Of a stretch of DNA of 64,000 nt, positions 52,054 through 60,865 are shown piece after piece. The stretch is taken from NCBI GenBank assembly GCA_946479285.1, contig CAMLFH010000005.1, positions 186,001 through 250,000 on the forward strand, read 5' to 3'. Origin of the DNA: an uncultured Flavobacteriales bacterium (GTDB taxonomy: Bacteria; Bacteroidota; Bacteroidia; Flavobacteriales; Crocinitomicaceae). Below the pieces are notes generated by a model, which saw only the letters and a program-made list of their open reading frames with translations, was not told the origin of the DNA and ran no database searches. The position numbers and the translations under genes are program-made. How positions within the stretch are numbered: position 1 is the stretch's first letter; each line of letters starts with the position of its first letter.

Positions 52054-52440
52054 ATGATTTGAAAAGGTTATTCCACATTCCATTCTTAATTCGATATCGT
52101 AGCTGTCTATAAAAAGTGATTTTAGCGTTCCAACCACTAATATTCTCTTGAATCAACTCGAATTGAAAAAAGTGGGTCTTACTTTTCGTAAAAGAAATTT
52201 GTTCTTCCTAAATATCTGATGCCGCGGACAACAACCCCAATTACACGACCGTGAAATCGAAAGATTCACTTCAAATCGTTACCCGTCCTTTTTATTGTTC
52301 GATGAAAGAAAAAGGCTTCCGTTTCGGTTACTTAGGCCGAAAAGTGCTTGTCATTTGGGATCCTGATCCCTTCTTTTCGTACATAAGTCCGAAAGGGAAG
52401 ACTGCTCGAAGGCAGTAATTGGGGTAGAAAGGCAGTTTTG

Positions 52441-52470
52441 CCTACTTTTTCTGCCTTGGCAAAAAGTAGG
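52441..52470 (-). terminator. Hairpin terminator of the lipase-like gene
   Basis: CCTACTTTTT (52441-52450) pairs with AAAAAGTAGG (52461-52470) and the inner GCC-TT-GGC extends the stem. It starts 14 bp past the minus-strand stop at 52484. Confidence 0.6.
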
Positions 52471-52483
52471 GATAAGATCAGGA

Positions 52484-53899
52484 TTAATGAATATATCCTG
52501 GTTCTCCTTTTCGGATCCGGTCAAAAATCCAGTCATAACTATAAATCATGTGCGAATGCACAAAATGCTTGTTCGGCCAGTTATAAGGAGAACAAATCCG
52601 TCCCACGTGATTTGACTGCATGGTGTCAAGCCCCCACAGACCGGCTTGCGGCGCAACTCCGTCCTGGTAACAAAGCGGATCAGAATCTTTCATTCCCAGG
52701 TTTGAACCGTATTGCCACACTTCTTCAAAGTTATTCCAGTCCAACCCTTTGTATCCGGCATTTTCCGGTGCAAGCAGATAGAATTTTCCAAGAACAACCT
52801 GGTCTTTCAAAGCTTCTATCATTCCTAATGTGTATGCATATCCCATGCTGTGACAAACGATATCAATCGTATCCTTTACCAAATAACTGTTCGGGGTATT
52901 GCGGATCTGGTTCAAAAAAGCTTTTCCAACAAGAATTCCACGGGAATAGCGATAATCAAAGCCTTCCGGATTTGAAATCAGGTTCAGGCGATTGTATTTT
53001 TTATTCGAAGGCCGTTTATTCACCGAACGGATATAACTCCATCCGAAACCCAGTTTGGAATGATGGTTCGAAGTTCTTACCGGAAAACTGCCGTCTAAAT
53101 AAAAACTGGTGTCCGGATCCAAACGCTTGATAAAGCGGTCATCTATTTTGAACCAATAATTGGTGCGGTCGTTCATATAAATCTCGTTCCGACTTTCATG
53201 CTTATCGTATTTGGGCCCGCGGTATCCGTTGACAAAAACCAGGTAGCGGCTTGGCTTTGGCTGTTGATTTCGGATAATTTCCTCTCTCAGTTCTTCTCCG
53301 GTATATCCAAAGACATGCTGGAAAGCCGGGTTTTCCCGTTCACCGCCCGAATTGTCGGCCAGGTAATAAGAAACAAGCCGGTAGGTGTTGTTTTTGATTG
53401 CAATAGGCTTGTGATTGAAAAGTGACAGGTTTCCCCCGGAAGATCTGAAGGCAAGTTTGTCTTCAAATGAAAAGAAGTTCAGTACCAATCCACCGTTATA
53501 GCTGCTCCATCTTCCTTTTCGTTTGATATAAATAACCGTTTGTGGTTCGGAGGGATACGTGCAATTGAAAACCAGCTTGTTCTTATCGGTTTTTTTGGTA
53601 AACTTCTTTTTCAACTCGTAGTTTCTGCCTATTTCAAGCACCTGCTGCATGAAAGAAGTATCGCTAATGACCTGTTTTTGTTTGGATTTGAGGGTGTCAA
53701 TCAAAACAACACGGTTCAGACTAAATGGGGCATAAGTTCGCGAATTGGTGATCGACCCGTCCTGATTTTCTTCCCAGAAATAATAATAGATTAAACTCGT
53801 TTTTGTTTGGAACTGCGGCCTGCGGACAACTTCATTCTGACCACATACGGAAAGAATGCTCAAGCTGAAAAACGCAAAAATTACCACCAGGACCTTCAT
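52484..53899 (-). CDS. Secreted lipase-like alpha/beta hydrolase
   Basis: A 471-residue protein with a signal peptide (MKVLVVIFAFFSLSILSVCG). The first 200 residues are beta-rich and unassigned. The second part looks like an alpha/beta hydrolase: RYLVFVNGYRGP for the first strand and oxyanion region, and DIVCHSMGYAYTLGMIEAL, a C-H-S-M-G nucleophile elbow in place of the common G-H-S-M-G. A late DH-like HFVHSHMIYSYDW may hold the catalytic His. Substrate is unknown. It is transcribed away from yebC. The N-terminal region has no match I know. Confidence in hydrolase fold is moderate. Confidence 0.7.
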   Translation of the reverse strand: MKVLVVIFAFFSLSILSVCGQNEVVRRPQFQTKTSLIYYYFWEENQDGSITNSRTYAPFSLNRVVLIDTLKSKQKQVISDTSFMQQVLEIGRNYELKKKFTKKTDKNKLVFNCTYPSEPQTVIYIKRKGRWSSYNGGLVLNFFSFEDKLAFRSSGGNLSLFNHKPIAIKNNTYRLVSYYLADNSGGERENPAFQHVFGYTGEELREEIIRNQQPKPSRYLVFVNGYRGPKYDKHESRNEIYMNDRTNYWFKIDDRFIKRLDPDTSFYLDGSFPVRTSNHHSKLGFGWSYIRSVNKRPSNKKYNRLNLISNPEGFDYRYSRGILVGKAFLNQIRNTPNSYLVKDTIDIVCHSMGYAYTLGMIEALKDQVVLGKFYLLAPENAGYKGLDWNNFEEVWQYGSNLGMKDSDPLCYQDGVAPQAGLWGLDTMQSNHVGRICSPYNWPNKHFVHSHMIYSYDWIFDRIRKGEPGYIH

Positions 53900-53929
53900 T
53901 TTGTAAATATATTAACTTTTCAAGTTTAG

Positions 53930-54035
53930 TTCAAAGGGTTTAATAGGTTCAAAAGTTCAAAATGATTTATTTAAATTTTCTCCCTTGAACTTTGTTTGAA
54001 CCAATTGACCTCTTTGAACATTTTAATTATTTTTG
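53930..54035 (+). promoter_or_regulatory. Repeat-flanked promoter of yebC
   Basis: The -7 element TATTTTTG (54028-54035) lies 20 bp after TTG (54005-54007). Upstream are repeated GTTCAAA words and their inverse TTTGAAC, in the same order and spacing as in front of purT. The ATG at 54056 follows 20 bp later. Confidence 0.6.
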
Positions 54036-54055
54036 CCTCAAATAAAATCATTGAA

Positions 54056-54766
54056 ATGGGAAGAGCATTCGAATATCGTAGAGCAGCTAAAGAAAAACGT
54101 TGGGGAAAAATGTCAAAATTGTTCCCGAAACTTGGTAAAGCCATCACGATGGCAGCAAAAGAAGGCGGACAGGATCCTGCTACCAATGCCAAGCTGCGCA
54201 CTGCAATTCAGAATGCTAAGGCAGAGAATATGCCGAAAGACAATATTGAAGCGGCTATAAAAAGGGCCAATCAAAAAGATATCGCATCCTTTGCTCAAAT
54301 TGATTACGAAGGAAAAGGACCTCATGGCGTTTTGGTTTACGTGGAATGTGCAACAGACAATCCAACACGTACCGTTGCAAATGTGAAATCCTATTTCAAC
54401 AGAGCGGGTGGTGGAGTGGTTCCAAACGGACAATTGGAATTCATGTTTAACCGCAAATCCGTTTTTGAATTGGAAAATACAGGATCCTTCGACCCGGAAG
54501 AACTGGAATTGGAATTGATCGATGCCGGATGTGAAGAGATTGAGGTAACAGACGATCGCGTTTTCATTTATGGAGAATACACCGCTTTCGGAACAATTTC
54601 AACTGCATTGGAGGAAAAAGGAATTCCAATTTTGAAATCAACCCTGGAACGTTTCCCAACAACTCCTGTTGAATTTACCGAGGAACAATTGGCAGACATC
54701 GAAAAAATGATGGATAAATTCGATGACGACGATGACATCCAGCAGATCTTTACCAATATGGGGTGA
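54056..54766 (+). CDS. yebC: YebC/PmpR-family DNA-binding regulator
   Basis: A 236-residue protein of the YebC/PmpR/TACO1 family, reported to act as transcription regulators or to help ribosomes at proline stretches. The start [20 protein letters not shown] is the family's conserved N-terminus; the frame is open further upstream to 53996 but that part overlaps the promoter. The middle block [18 protein letters not shown] and the [20 protein letters not shown] segment are typical. The C-terminus is acidic ([13 protein letters not shown]). It is followed by a 335-bp gap containing a palindromic element. Confidence 0.94.
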   Translation: MGRAFEYRRAAKEKRWGKMSKLFPKLGKAITMAAKEGGQDPATNAKLRTAIQNAKAENMPKDNIEAAIKRANQKDIASFAQIDYEGKGPHGVLVYVECATDNPTRTVANVKSYFNRAGGGVVPNGQLEFMFNRKSVFELENTGSFDPEELELELIDAGCEEIEVTDDRVFIYGEYTAFGTISTALEEKGIPILKSTLERFPTTPVEFTEEQLADIEKMMDKFDDDDDIQQIFTNMG

Positions 54767-54825
54767 TCCGTTTTAATGTAAAATAATGGTAGGGACGCGC
54801 CGGTTAGCCGAAGCGCCCTTTTTTC

Positions 54826-54962
54826 TTTTACCACAAATACACAATAAAAAGGCGAGCCTACCGGTCTCGCTTGTCTTATTGGTAATTCAATTGCCCATGA
54901 TTTATCCAGCAGAAGAAGGCGACCGGTAGGCGCCTCTCAAAATTCGTGCATTTGCGGTAAAA
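54826..54962. repeat. 137-bp palindromic element with two sets of inverted arms
   Basis: The outer arms TTTTACCACAAATACACAAT (54826-54845) and ATTCGTGCATTTGCGGTAAA (starting 54942) are inverted copies matching at about 17 of 20 bases. The inner arms GCCTACCGGTC (54856-54866) and GACCGGTAGGC (54921-54931) are perfect. No open frame lies within. The structure resembles a small non-autonomous repeat element or a large folded RNA. Confidence 0.6.
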
Positions 54963-54975
54963 AAGAAAACGCTGT

Positions 54976-54991
54976 GTCCGCCGCGGCGGAC
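54976..54991. repeat. Perfect 16-bp GC-rich palindrome
   Basis: GTCCGCCGCGGCGGAC is perfectly self-complementary and far richer in G+C than its surroundings. It lies between the palindromic element and cvpA. Confidence 0.6.
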
Positions 54992-55101
54992 GCAGGATAG
55001 TAATGCCTGATTTATCGTGTTCCATATTGTTTAACAAAGGTTCGTTTGTATCTTTTGGAACCACAACAAAATCTCTCCGAGGTTTTCCCCAATTTTGGCA
55101 C

Positions 55102-55755
55102 ATGAATTTCCTGGACATTCTCATTCTTATTCCAATCGGTTATGGAGCCTACAAAGGATTCAAACACGGTTTTGTCATCGAATTGTTTACTTTGCTGGCA
55201 ATCCTGGTAGGAATTTACGTTGGGATAAATTTCTCTGATTATGTGGCGAATTGGCTGAAAGGTTCACTCGAAATTGATTCGGAATATTTGCCGGTAATAG
55301 CATTCACCTTTACTTTCCTGGCTGTTGGGGCCATGATCTTTTTTGCCGGAAAAATGGTGGAAAAGATGATCAAAGTCGTCCAATTGTCTCCACTTAATAA
55401 ATTTTTGGGTGTTTTATTCGCTACCATTAAATCGCTCTATATTGTCAGTGTAGTACTCGTTTTGTTTGAATCTTACGATGAGAAAAGCAAGTTTTTCCCT
55501 GCAAAAACGAAAACTTCTTCTCTTTTGTATGAACCGGTGAAAGCAGTTTCGACCAAAACGGTCCCTGCTCTTGGCGCAAGTACCATCTTCCTGGAAAATG
55601 CGCTGCACAATGAAACCGACAGTACCGGATTGACGGTTGACCAGGTTCTTCGAGCAAAAGAAATAGCCGATAGTTTGGGCATTGATGCCAATGATGCGAA
55701 GGAAATCCTGGAGGTTCATCAGAAATATGGCGATAAAGAGCCGGTTGTCAAATGA
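55102..55755 (+). CDS. CvpA-family membrane protein
   Basis: A 217-residue membrane protein of the CvpA family (colicin V production; envelope homeostasis). Four transmembrane helices are visible: MNFLDILILIPIGYGAYKGF with the GYGAYKGFKHG signature, FTLLAILVGIYVGINF, YLPVIAFTFTFLAVGAMIFF and FLGVLFATIKSLYIVSVVLV. The C-terminal 70 residues are a soluble, acidic tail. I start at ATG 55102; the open frame reaches 55003 but that extension is not conserved-looking. sprE follows after 97 bp. Confidence 0.9.
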   Translation: MNFLDILILIPIGYGAYKGFKHGFVIELFTLLAILVGIYVGINFSDYVANWLKGSLEIDSEYLPVIAFTFTFLAVGAMIFFAGKMVEKMIKVVQLSPLNKFLGVLFATIKSLYIVSVVLVLFESYDEKSKFFPAKTKTSSLLYEPVKAVSTKTVPALGASTIFLENALHNETDSTGLTVDQVLRAKEIADSLGIDANDAKEILEVHQKYGDKEPVVK

Positions 55756-55852
55756 TAACACGGTTTATTTAGAGGATTTTGATAAACAAAACAATATATT
55801 TGCCTTTTCTTAGTTAATCGTTAATCACAATCGGCGCAGATTTTTCATTCGA

Positions 55853-58519
55853 ATGAAGAGAATATATTTTTTGGTTTATTTAGGAATCCTTTCCCTGGCA
55901 TGGTCATGTTCTACTGAAAAGAACACGATGCTCAGCAGGGCATATCATGGAACTACCGCACATTATAATGGATACTTTAATGCGAATGACTTGCTGGAAG
56001 AAGCAATGAAAACGTACCGTGAAAATCAAAAAGAAGATTACTACAGCGTCCTTCCCGTTCTTCAATTACCAAGCGAAGAAGAGGTGAAGAACATGTATTC
56101 CCCTATCGATACTGCCATTGCAAAATGTACCAAAGTCATTCAGCGCCACGCCATGCCGTCGATGGAGAAACCGGCTTCCAAAAAGGAAGAGCACAACCGC
56201 TGGATCGATGAAAACTGGATTACGATTGGGATTGCGAATTTCTACAGACGCGATTACGACGTAGCTTTCAAGAATTTTGAATACACCAAGAAGTTTTTCT
56301 CTACCGATAAATCGGCCTATGTTGCAGAGATGTGGATGGCCAGAACCTACATGGAACAAGGTAAGTTCACGGAGGCAAATTACGCAATTACCAACCTGGA
56401 GAAAGCACAGGAATCCATGGAAAATGGGGACTCGAAAGGATCGAAAGGCGACAAAAACTCCAAATCATCCAAATCTAAAAAGAAGAAAAGCAAGGATAAG
56501 AAGAAGAAAGAAATTCCACCTTTCCCTAAAAAGCTCCGGTATGACCTGGCAATTACAAGAGCCATATTTGCAGAGAAAAGAAAAGATCCGGAAGGAGAAA
56601 TCAAAGCGCTTACAAAAGCACTGGAGTACGCTAAGAAGTCGAAAGACAAAGCACGTGTCAATTTCATCCTGGGCCAGTTGTATGAAAATGCAGGCGACAG
56701 GGCCAAAGCAGCTTATCATTACAACCGGGTGAAGAAATACAACGCCGGTTACGAAATGAGTTTCAATGCCAATTTGAAAAACGCCCTGAATGCCGGAGGA
56801 GAAAAAGTACGCAAGAGCCTGAAGAAAATGCTTCGGGATACAAAGAATGCAGAATTTAAGGATCAGATCTATTACACTTTGGGGAAAATGGATCAGATTG
56901 AATCCAATGAACAAGCTGCTAAAGACAACTATACACGTTCTGCGTTTTATTCGACTTCCAACAATCGCCAGAAAGGGATGGCCTATGAGCGTTTGGGAGA
57001 TATGAGCTTTTCCAAAAAAGATTATTTGAGTGCACAGAAATATTACGATAGCTGTGCCAAAGTAATTCCGGAAACATATCCGAATTATGAAGGGATTCAA
57101 AACAAAGCTTCGAAGCTGCAAAGTTTGGTAAATGCCTTGGAAATTGCTCAGTATGAAGACAGTGTTCAGCGTATTGCGAAACTTTCCGGTTCTGATCAGC
57201 TGGCTTTTGCTGAAGGCGTGATCAAAAAAATGAAGAAAGATGACGAAGAGCGCAAAAGACAAGATGCCATTCGTTTAGCCGCTTTACAGGAAATTCAAAG
57301 CAAGAAAACGGCAGATGGAAGCGGAAATAAATTCTATTGGAACAATGATAAAGCGAAAGGTGAAGGCCTGGAAGAATTTAGAAAGCAATGGGGACAACGC
57401 AACAATGAAGATGATTGGAGACGTTCTGACAAAGTAGTATTTGCCAGCTTCACAGATCCTTCTGATTCCACTGCTTCTTCGGATAAACCGGTAGCTTCTA
57501 CCGAAACAGCGCTGGATTCATTAACAGCTGAAATGTTGGTTGCAAAACTTCCATTGTCTGATTCTGCCTTGACGGAATCTCGTGATAGAATGATGAATGC
57601 TTATTTTGATGCAGGAGCTATTTATAACGAACAATTGAATGAGCCGGGACTTGCTGAAAATCAATACCGGGCCATGTTGGGTCAGGATTTTGAACATAAA
57701 ATGAAACTCCTGGCAGCTTACCAGATTTATCGTTTACACAGTCCGGAAGATGCCGCAGCGGTTGAACAAAAAGATTACATCCTGATCAATTATCCGACTT
57801 CCGATTATGCAGGTTATTTGCGTGATCCGGATTATTTCCTGAAGAAGAAAGAGCGTGAGAAGTTGACTTTGGAAGCATACCTGACGGATTTGGACCGCTA
57901 CGAAAGAGGCTTGTACTATCCGGTGGTTGCAAAAGCAGACAAAGTATTGGCTGAAGAAAAAGACAATCCGTACCGCAGCAAATACTTGTTGTTGAAAGCA
58001 ATGGCGCAGGCTAAAATGACAGAAGATAAAAAAATCATTCTGCCTACCTTAGATACATTGATCGCACTTTACCCTAAAACACCGGAAGCTGACAAGGCAT
58101 TGGAATTGAAAAAGATCATCAATAGCGGATATTCTACGAATGAAGCGGTTGATTTCACTAAGAAAAGCATTTACGAATACAAAGAAGGTGAACCGATGTT
58201 TGTATTGATCTTCCTGACGGACAAGATTAACAATGTAGTGGCAAAAACGCGCGTGGTAGACTTCAACAAAGAGTATTACAGTAAATTACGTTTAAGTGTT
58301 ACGTCAAAAGTCTTCAAGGGCGACAACGTAATACTGATGAAACAATTCAAAGATGATGTAGAAGCAGCATCCTATGTTTCATTCTACAAACGCACACGCA
58401 ACCACTTGCTGGATATGCAAAAAATGAAAATTTTATTCATTTCCGAGAAAAATTTACTTACCTTATTTGATACAAACAAGCTGGAAGAATACCAGTTGTT
58501 CTTCGACGAGAACTATTGA
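55853..58519 (+). CDS. sprE: T9SS/gliding lipoprotein SprE (PorW)
   Basis: An 888-residue lipoprotein: the signal peptide ends LAWSC with Cys19 as the lipobox. The N-terminal block NTMLSRAYHGTTAHYNGYFN is the recognisable SprE/PorW start. TPR-like helical repeats follow through most of the protein (for example VNFILGQLYENAGDRAKAAY). A Lys/Ser-rich low-complexity stretch lies near residues 195-222. The C-terminal region (about 750-888) has VLIFLTDKINNV and YQLFFDEN. SprE/PorW is required for type IX secretion and gliding in studied Bacteroidota. It fits with the T9SS tails encoded at 43.7-49.3 kb. Confidence 0.88.
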   Translation: MKRIYFLVYLGILSLAWSCSTEKNTMLSRAYHGTTAHYNGYFNANDLLEEAMKTYRENQKEDYYSVLPVLQLPSEEEVKNMYSPIDTAIAKCTKVIQRHAMPSMEKPASKKEEHNRWIDENWITIGIANFYRRDYDVAFKNFEYTKKFFSTDKSAYVAEMWMARTYMEQGKFTEANYAITNLEKAQESMENGDSKGSKGDKNSKSSKSKKKKSKDKKKKEIPPFPKKLRYDLAITRAIFAEKRKDPEGEIKALTKALEYAKKSKDKARVNFILGQLYENAGDRAKAAYHYNRVKKYNAGYEMSFNANLKNALNAGGEKVRKSLKKMLRDTKNAEFKDQIYYTLGKMDQIESNEQAAKDNYTRSAFYSTSNNRQKGMAYERLGDMSFSKKDYLSAQKYYDSCAKVIPETYPNYEGIQNKASKLQSLVNALEIAQYEDSVQRIAKLSGSDQLAFAEGVIKKMKKDDEERKRQDAIRLAALQEIQSKKTADGSGNKFYWNNDKAKGEGLEEFRKQWGQRNNEDDWRRSDKVVFASFTDPSDSTASSDKPVASTETALDSLTAEMLVAKLPLSDSALTESRDRMMNAYFDAGAIYNEQLNEPGLAENQYRAMLGQDFEHKMKLLAAYQIYRLHSPEDAAAVEQKDYILINYPTSDYAGYLRDPDYFLKKKEREKLTLEAYLTDLDRYERGLYYPVVAKADKVLAEEKDNPYRSKYLLLKAMAQAKMTEDKKIILPTLDTLIALYPKTPEADKALELKKIINSGYSTNEAVDFTKKSIYEYKEGEPMFVLIFLTDKINNVVAKTRVVDFNKEYYSKLRLSVTSKVFKGDNVILMKQFKDDVEAASYVSFYKRTRNHLLDMQKMKILFISEKNLLTLFDTNKLEEYQLFFDENY

Positions 58520-58534
58520 TCAAATAATTGAATT

Positions 58535-58780
58535 ATGGAAGAAAAGCCAGAGAATAATCCGAAAAAACAAATAAAACCATACGTTCGATTTACCGGTGCA
58601 GCATTTCAAATGGCCGGAACAATCGTAGCAACAGCTTTCCTTGGCGTATGGCTGGACAAGAAATTTAATCACGGAGGAAATATGTGGACACTGATCTGCA
58701 CATTGACCGGAGTGATCGTTTCCATGTACATTATCATCAAGGAAGTAATCAATATGTCTAAAGAAAAAGAGAATGAGTAA
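58535..58780 (+). CDS. AtpZ/AtpI-family small membrane protein
   Basis: An 81-residue protein with two transmembrane helices (AAFQMAGTIVATAFLGVWLD and MWTLICTLTGVIVSMYIIIK) after a polar N-terminus. It matches the AtpZ/AtpI group, which are encoded before F-type ATP synthase genes and are linked to magnesium uptake or c-ring assembly. It overlaps the next gene by 8 bp and precedes atpB. The family match is from helix pattern and gene order. Confidence 0.8.
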   Translation: MEEKPENNPKKQIKPYVRFTGAAFQMAGTIVATAFLGVWLDKKFNHGGNMWTLICTLTGVIVSMYIIIKEVINMSKEKENE

Positions 58781-59141
58781 AAGTCTTGGAGCCTATTTAA
58801 GTTTAATCGTAATTGCAGCCGCTTATTTGGTGCTGATAGGTATAAACAGGCAATGGGAAATTCCAAAAAGCCATATTGCAGGGATAATTGGGTTATTGGT
58901 CATCTTTTTCTCAAGTACGGCAATTATGATGTCCGGCTCCAAAGCAACTGCCGAATCAAAAGCACAGCGATTTATCCTTGGAACATCTCTTCAAATGATC
59001 CTCGTTTTATTTTTCGTTCTTATCGTTAAATACGCCTGGAAAGATTCCTTCAGGGAATTCGTCTGGTATTTCATGAGCTTTTTCGTAGCCATGCTTTTTA
59101 CACAGGCTGTTTGGATGCTGCTAAAAGTCAGAAAGAGCTAA
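58773..59141 (+). CDS. Small membrane protein upstream of atpB, AtpI-like position
   Basis: A 122-residue protein with four predicted transmembrane helices (LGAYLSLIVIAAAYLVLIGI; HIAGIIGLLVIFFSSTAIMM; FILGTSLQMILVLFFVLIVK; FREFVWYFMSFFVAMLFTQA). It overlaps the AtpZ-like gene by 8 bp. The place and size are those of AtpI, which helps assemble the c-ring, but the sequence does not let me confirm this. A 314-bp gap with its own promoter then separates it from atpB. Confidence 0.7.
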   Translation: MSKSLGAYLSLIVIAAAYLVLIGINRQWEIPKSHIAGIIGLLVIFFSSTAIMMSGSKATAESKAQRFILGTSLQMILVLFFVLIVKYAWKDSFREFVWYFMSFFVAMLFTQAVWMLLKVRKS

Positions 59142-59455
59142 TTTTTGTGCTCCCATAACACTTACGACTAATTCTTTACCTTTTGCGTACCGCTCTGGTA
59201 GAGCAAGTTCAGCGTTGACACATCGCGCAATCGCCCTGATATCTTGATTCTTTAACCCCTCTTTTTTTAAGAGAAGTACCTACGCTTTATTTGACAAGAG
59301 CCCGTTCAAGTCTTCAAATAAAAATTTGCGCAATCTGCGTAATCTGCGTGAGACATTTTTTTATCCGATTTGTTTGCAATTTTTTCTTGGTCTTTCTGAA
59401 AGATTCACTACCTTTGCGCCAAAATTTAGGGTTATTATCTAAATATTAATAAGCG
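59142..59455. other. 314-bp region upstream of the atp operon
   Basis: The only clear feature is the atpB promoter at 59387-59416. The part 59325-59352 contains tandem AATCTGCGT words (GCGCAATCTGCGTAATCTGCG), a short repeat also seen in part at 55831-55840. No gene is apparent; a stem GCTCTGGTAGAGC occurs near 59191-59203. Confidence 0.55.
59387..59416 (+). promoter_or_regulatory. Promoter of the atp operon
   Basis: TTG (59387-59389), a 19-bp spacer and TACCTTTG (59409-59416) match the Bacteroidota -33/-7 layout. The ATG of atpB is 39 bp further on. Confidence 0.65.
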
Positions 59456-60607
59456 ATGTCATTAATTTTCAGTGCAAAACGATTTTTCTCAATCCTGGTA
59501 GGAATACTGGTTTTTTCAACTTCATTTGCTTCAGACCACGGTTCTGAGGAAAAAAAGGAGTTTAACGTTGGAGAAATGATCATGCACCACATCTCTGATG
59601 CGCATGAATGGCACTTGTGGGGTGGTCACCACGACGCAGTTTCTGTTTATCTTCCTATTATTTTGGTTGATGGAGGAATGAAGACTTTTTCTTCCAAGCA
59701 TTTTTACCATGGATCTACCAAAACAGCTGTTGTAGATTCTACAGGCAAGACAGTTGAGTATGTTTTGGGTTCTGGCCCGGCTGCTGGTTACGGAATGTAC
59801 GAAGAAGAAATTTACAAGTTGGAAAACGGTGAATTGAAATTTTCAAAATTGGTTAAGGATAAGGACACCAAAGTAGAGAAGTTGGTTTACAGCGAAACAC
59901 CGGTGAATGCTACTCCGTTTGATTTCTCCATTACCAAAAACGTTTTGTCTTTGTTCATGGGTGCAGTCTTAATTTTGTTAATCTTAAGTAATGTGGCTCG
60001 TTTCTACAAAAAGAACGGTCCTGTTGCTCCGAAAGGATTGGCAAAATATTTAGAAGTTTTGATCGTCATGGTTCGTGATGACATTGCTAAAGCAAACATC
60101 GGGCATAAGTACAATAAATATGTTCCTTATTTATTGACAATCTTCTTCTTTATTTTTATTAATAACTTATTGGGCTTAGTCCCATTCCTTCCGGGAGGAG
60201 CAAATTTAACAGGGAACTTAACAGTGACATTGTTTTTAGCAGTTTGTACCTTATTAGTTACTGTCTTTTCAGGGAATAAAAATTACTGGTTACATATTTT
60301 TGCAATGCCGGGTGTTCCTAAGCCTTTGTTGATTATTATGATTCCTATCGAATTGGTGGGGATTTTAACGAAGCCTTTCGCCTTGATGGTTCGTTTGTTT
60401 GCAAACATGACTGCAGGTCACATCATCGTATTGGCATTGATCTCAATCATCTTTATTAATCAGAATGCATCCTGGGGAGGTTTATCCGTTCCTATGGCTT
60501 TGTTTATCTCCGTGTTGGAGTTGTTGGTGGCATTCTTACAGGCATTCCTGTTCTGTATGTTATCAGCGTTGTTTATCGGTGCAGCTGTAGAAGAAGCGCA
60601 TCATTAA
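59456..60607 (+). CDS. atpB: ATP synthase F0 subunit a
   Basis: A 383-residue subunit a, which forms the proton half-channels beside the c-ring. An N-terminal signal-like segment (about 1-23, ending TSFA) leads a 140-residue hydrophilic region rich in His (MHHISDAHEWHLWGGHH) not present in E. coli AtpB. The conserved core follows with the essential Arg in ALMVRLFANMTAGHIIVLAL, and the last helix FLQAFLFCMLSALFIGAAVE. The long N-terminus is typical for Bacteroidota. First gene of atpBEFHA-G. Confidence 0.95.
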   Translation: MSLIFSAKRFFSILVGILVFSTSFASDHGSEEKKEFNVGEMIMHHISDAHEWHLWGGHHDAVSVYLPIILVDGGMKTFSSKHFYHGSTKTAVVDSTGKTVEYVLGSGPAAGYGMYEEEIYKLENGELKFSKLVKDKDTKVEKLVYSETPVNATPFDFSITKNVLSLFMGAVLILLILSNVARFYKKNGPVAPKGLAKYLEVLIVMVRDDIAKANIGHKYNKYVPYLLTIFFFIFINNLLGLVPFLPGGANLTGNLTVTLFLAVCTLLVTVFSGNKNYWLHIFAMPGVPKPLLIIMIPIELVGILTKPFALMVRLFANMTAGHIIVLALISIIFINQNASWGGLSVPMALFISVLELLVAFLQAFLFCMLSALFIGAAVEEAHH

Positions 60608-60635
60608 TTAGTAATTTTTTAATACATATATAGCT

Positions 60636-60857
60636 ATGGTAGGAAGTATCGCGGCAATTGGAGCTGGTATTGCAGTTCTAGGAGCAGGACTTGGGATTGG
60701 TAAAATTGGTGGTTCAGCAATGGACGCAATCGCACGTCAGCCTGAGGCTTCAGGAAAAATTCAAACAGCTATGATTATCGCAGCAGCGTTGATCGAAGGT
60801 GTTGCTCTATTTGGAGTAGTAGTTGGTCTACTAGGTCTTGAGACAGGAGCGAAGTAA
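60636..60857 (+). CDS. atpE: ATP synthase F0 subunit c
   Basis: A 73-residue hairpin of two helices joined by the loop ARQPEAS. Ion-binding Glu is in helix 2 (AALIEGVALFGVVVGLLGLE), and helix 1 has the Gly-rich AGIAVLGAGLGIGKIGGS. The Glu is followed by Gly and not by the Ser/Thr of sodium-binding rings, so a proton ring is more likely. A hairpin with a T-run follows 8 bp after the stop and before atpF. Confidence 0.95.
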   Translation: MVGSIAAIGAGIAVLGAGLGIGKIGGSAMDAIARQPEASGKIQTAMIIAAALIEGVALFGVVVGLLGLETGAK

Positions 60858-60865
60858 TTGAAAAA

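Larger units (their letters stand above)
52039..52483. other. 445-bp intergenic region with hairpins
   Basis: No convincing gene was found. It holds the promoter box at 52046-52053, a small hairpin ACTGC-6-GCAGT (52401-52416) and a long near-perfect hairpin at 52441-52470 close to the stop of the lipase-like gene. The middle part (about 52090-52400) looks like non-coding sequence, possibly a decayed gene, but I saw no recognisable remnant. Confidence 0.5.
54767..55101. other. Intergenic region with palindromic element
   Basis: A 335-bp gap between yebC and cvpA. It contains an imperfect GC-rich hairpin with T-run right after yebC (about 54789-54825, a probable terminator), a 137-bp palindromic element (54826-54962) and a perfect 16-bp GC palindrome (54976-54991). 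The frame upstream of cvpA is open to 55003 but lacks coding signs, so I treat it as non-coding. Confidence 0.55.

Noticed and set aside
55003..55101. 33-residue N-terminal extension of CvpA
   Set aside because: It is not hydrophobic and does not look conserved; CvpA proteins begin at the M-N-F-L-D helix at 55102.
56440..56520. Frameshift or foreign insertion in the Lys/Ser-rich part of sprE
   Set aside because: The low-complexity stretch stays in frame and both flanks are TPR-like; it is an ordinary linker.
56465..57262. Minus-strand frame of 265 codons opposite sprE
   Set aside because: It is the antisense of a lysine-rich TPR region and has no start context or homologous pattern.
59142..59455. 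tRNA or other RNA gene in the atp upstream gap
   Set aside because: A GCTCTGGTAGAGC stem resembles a tRNA D-arm, but no acceptor stem, anticodon arm or T-arm could be found.
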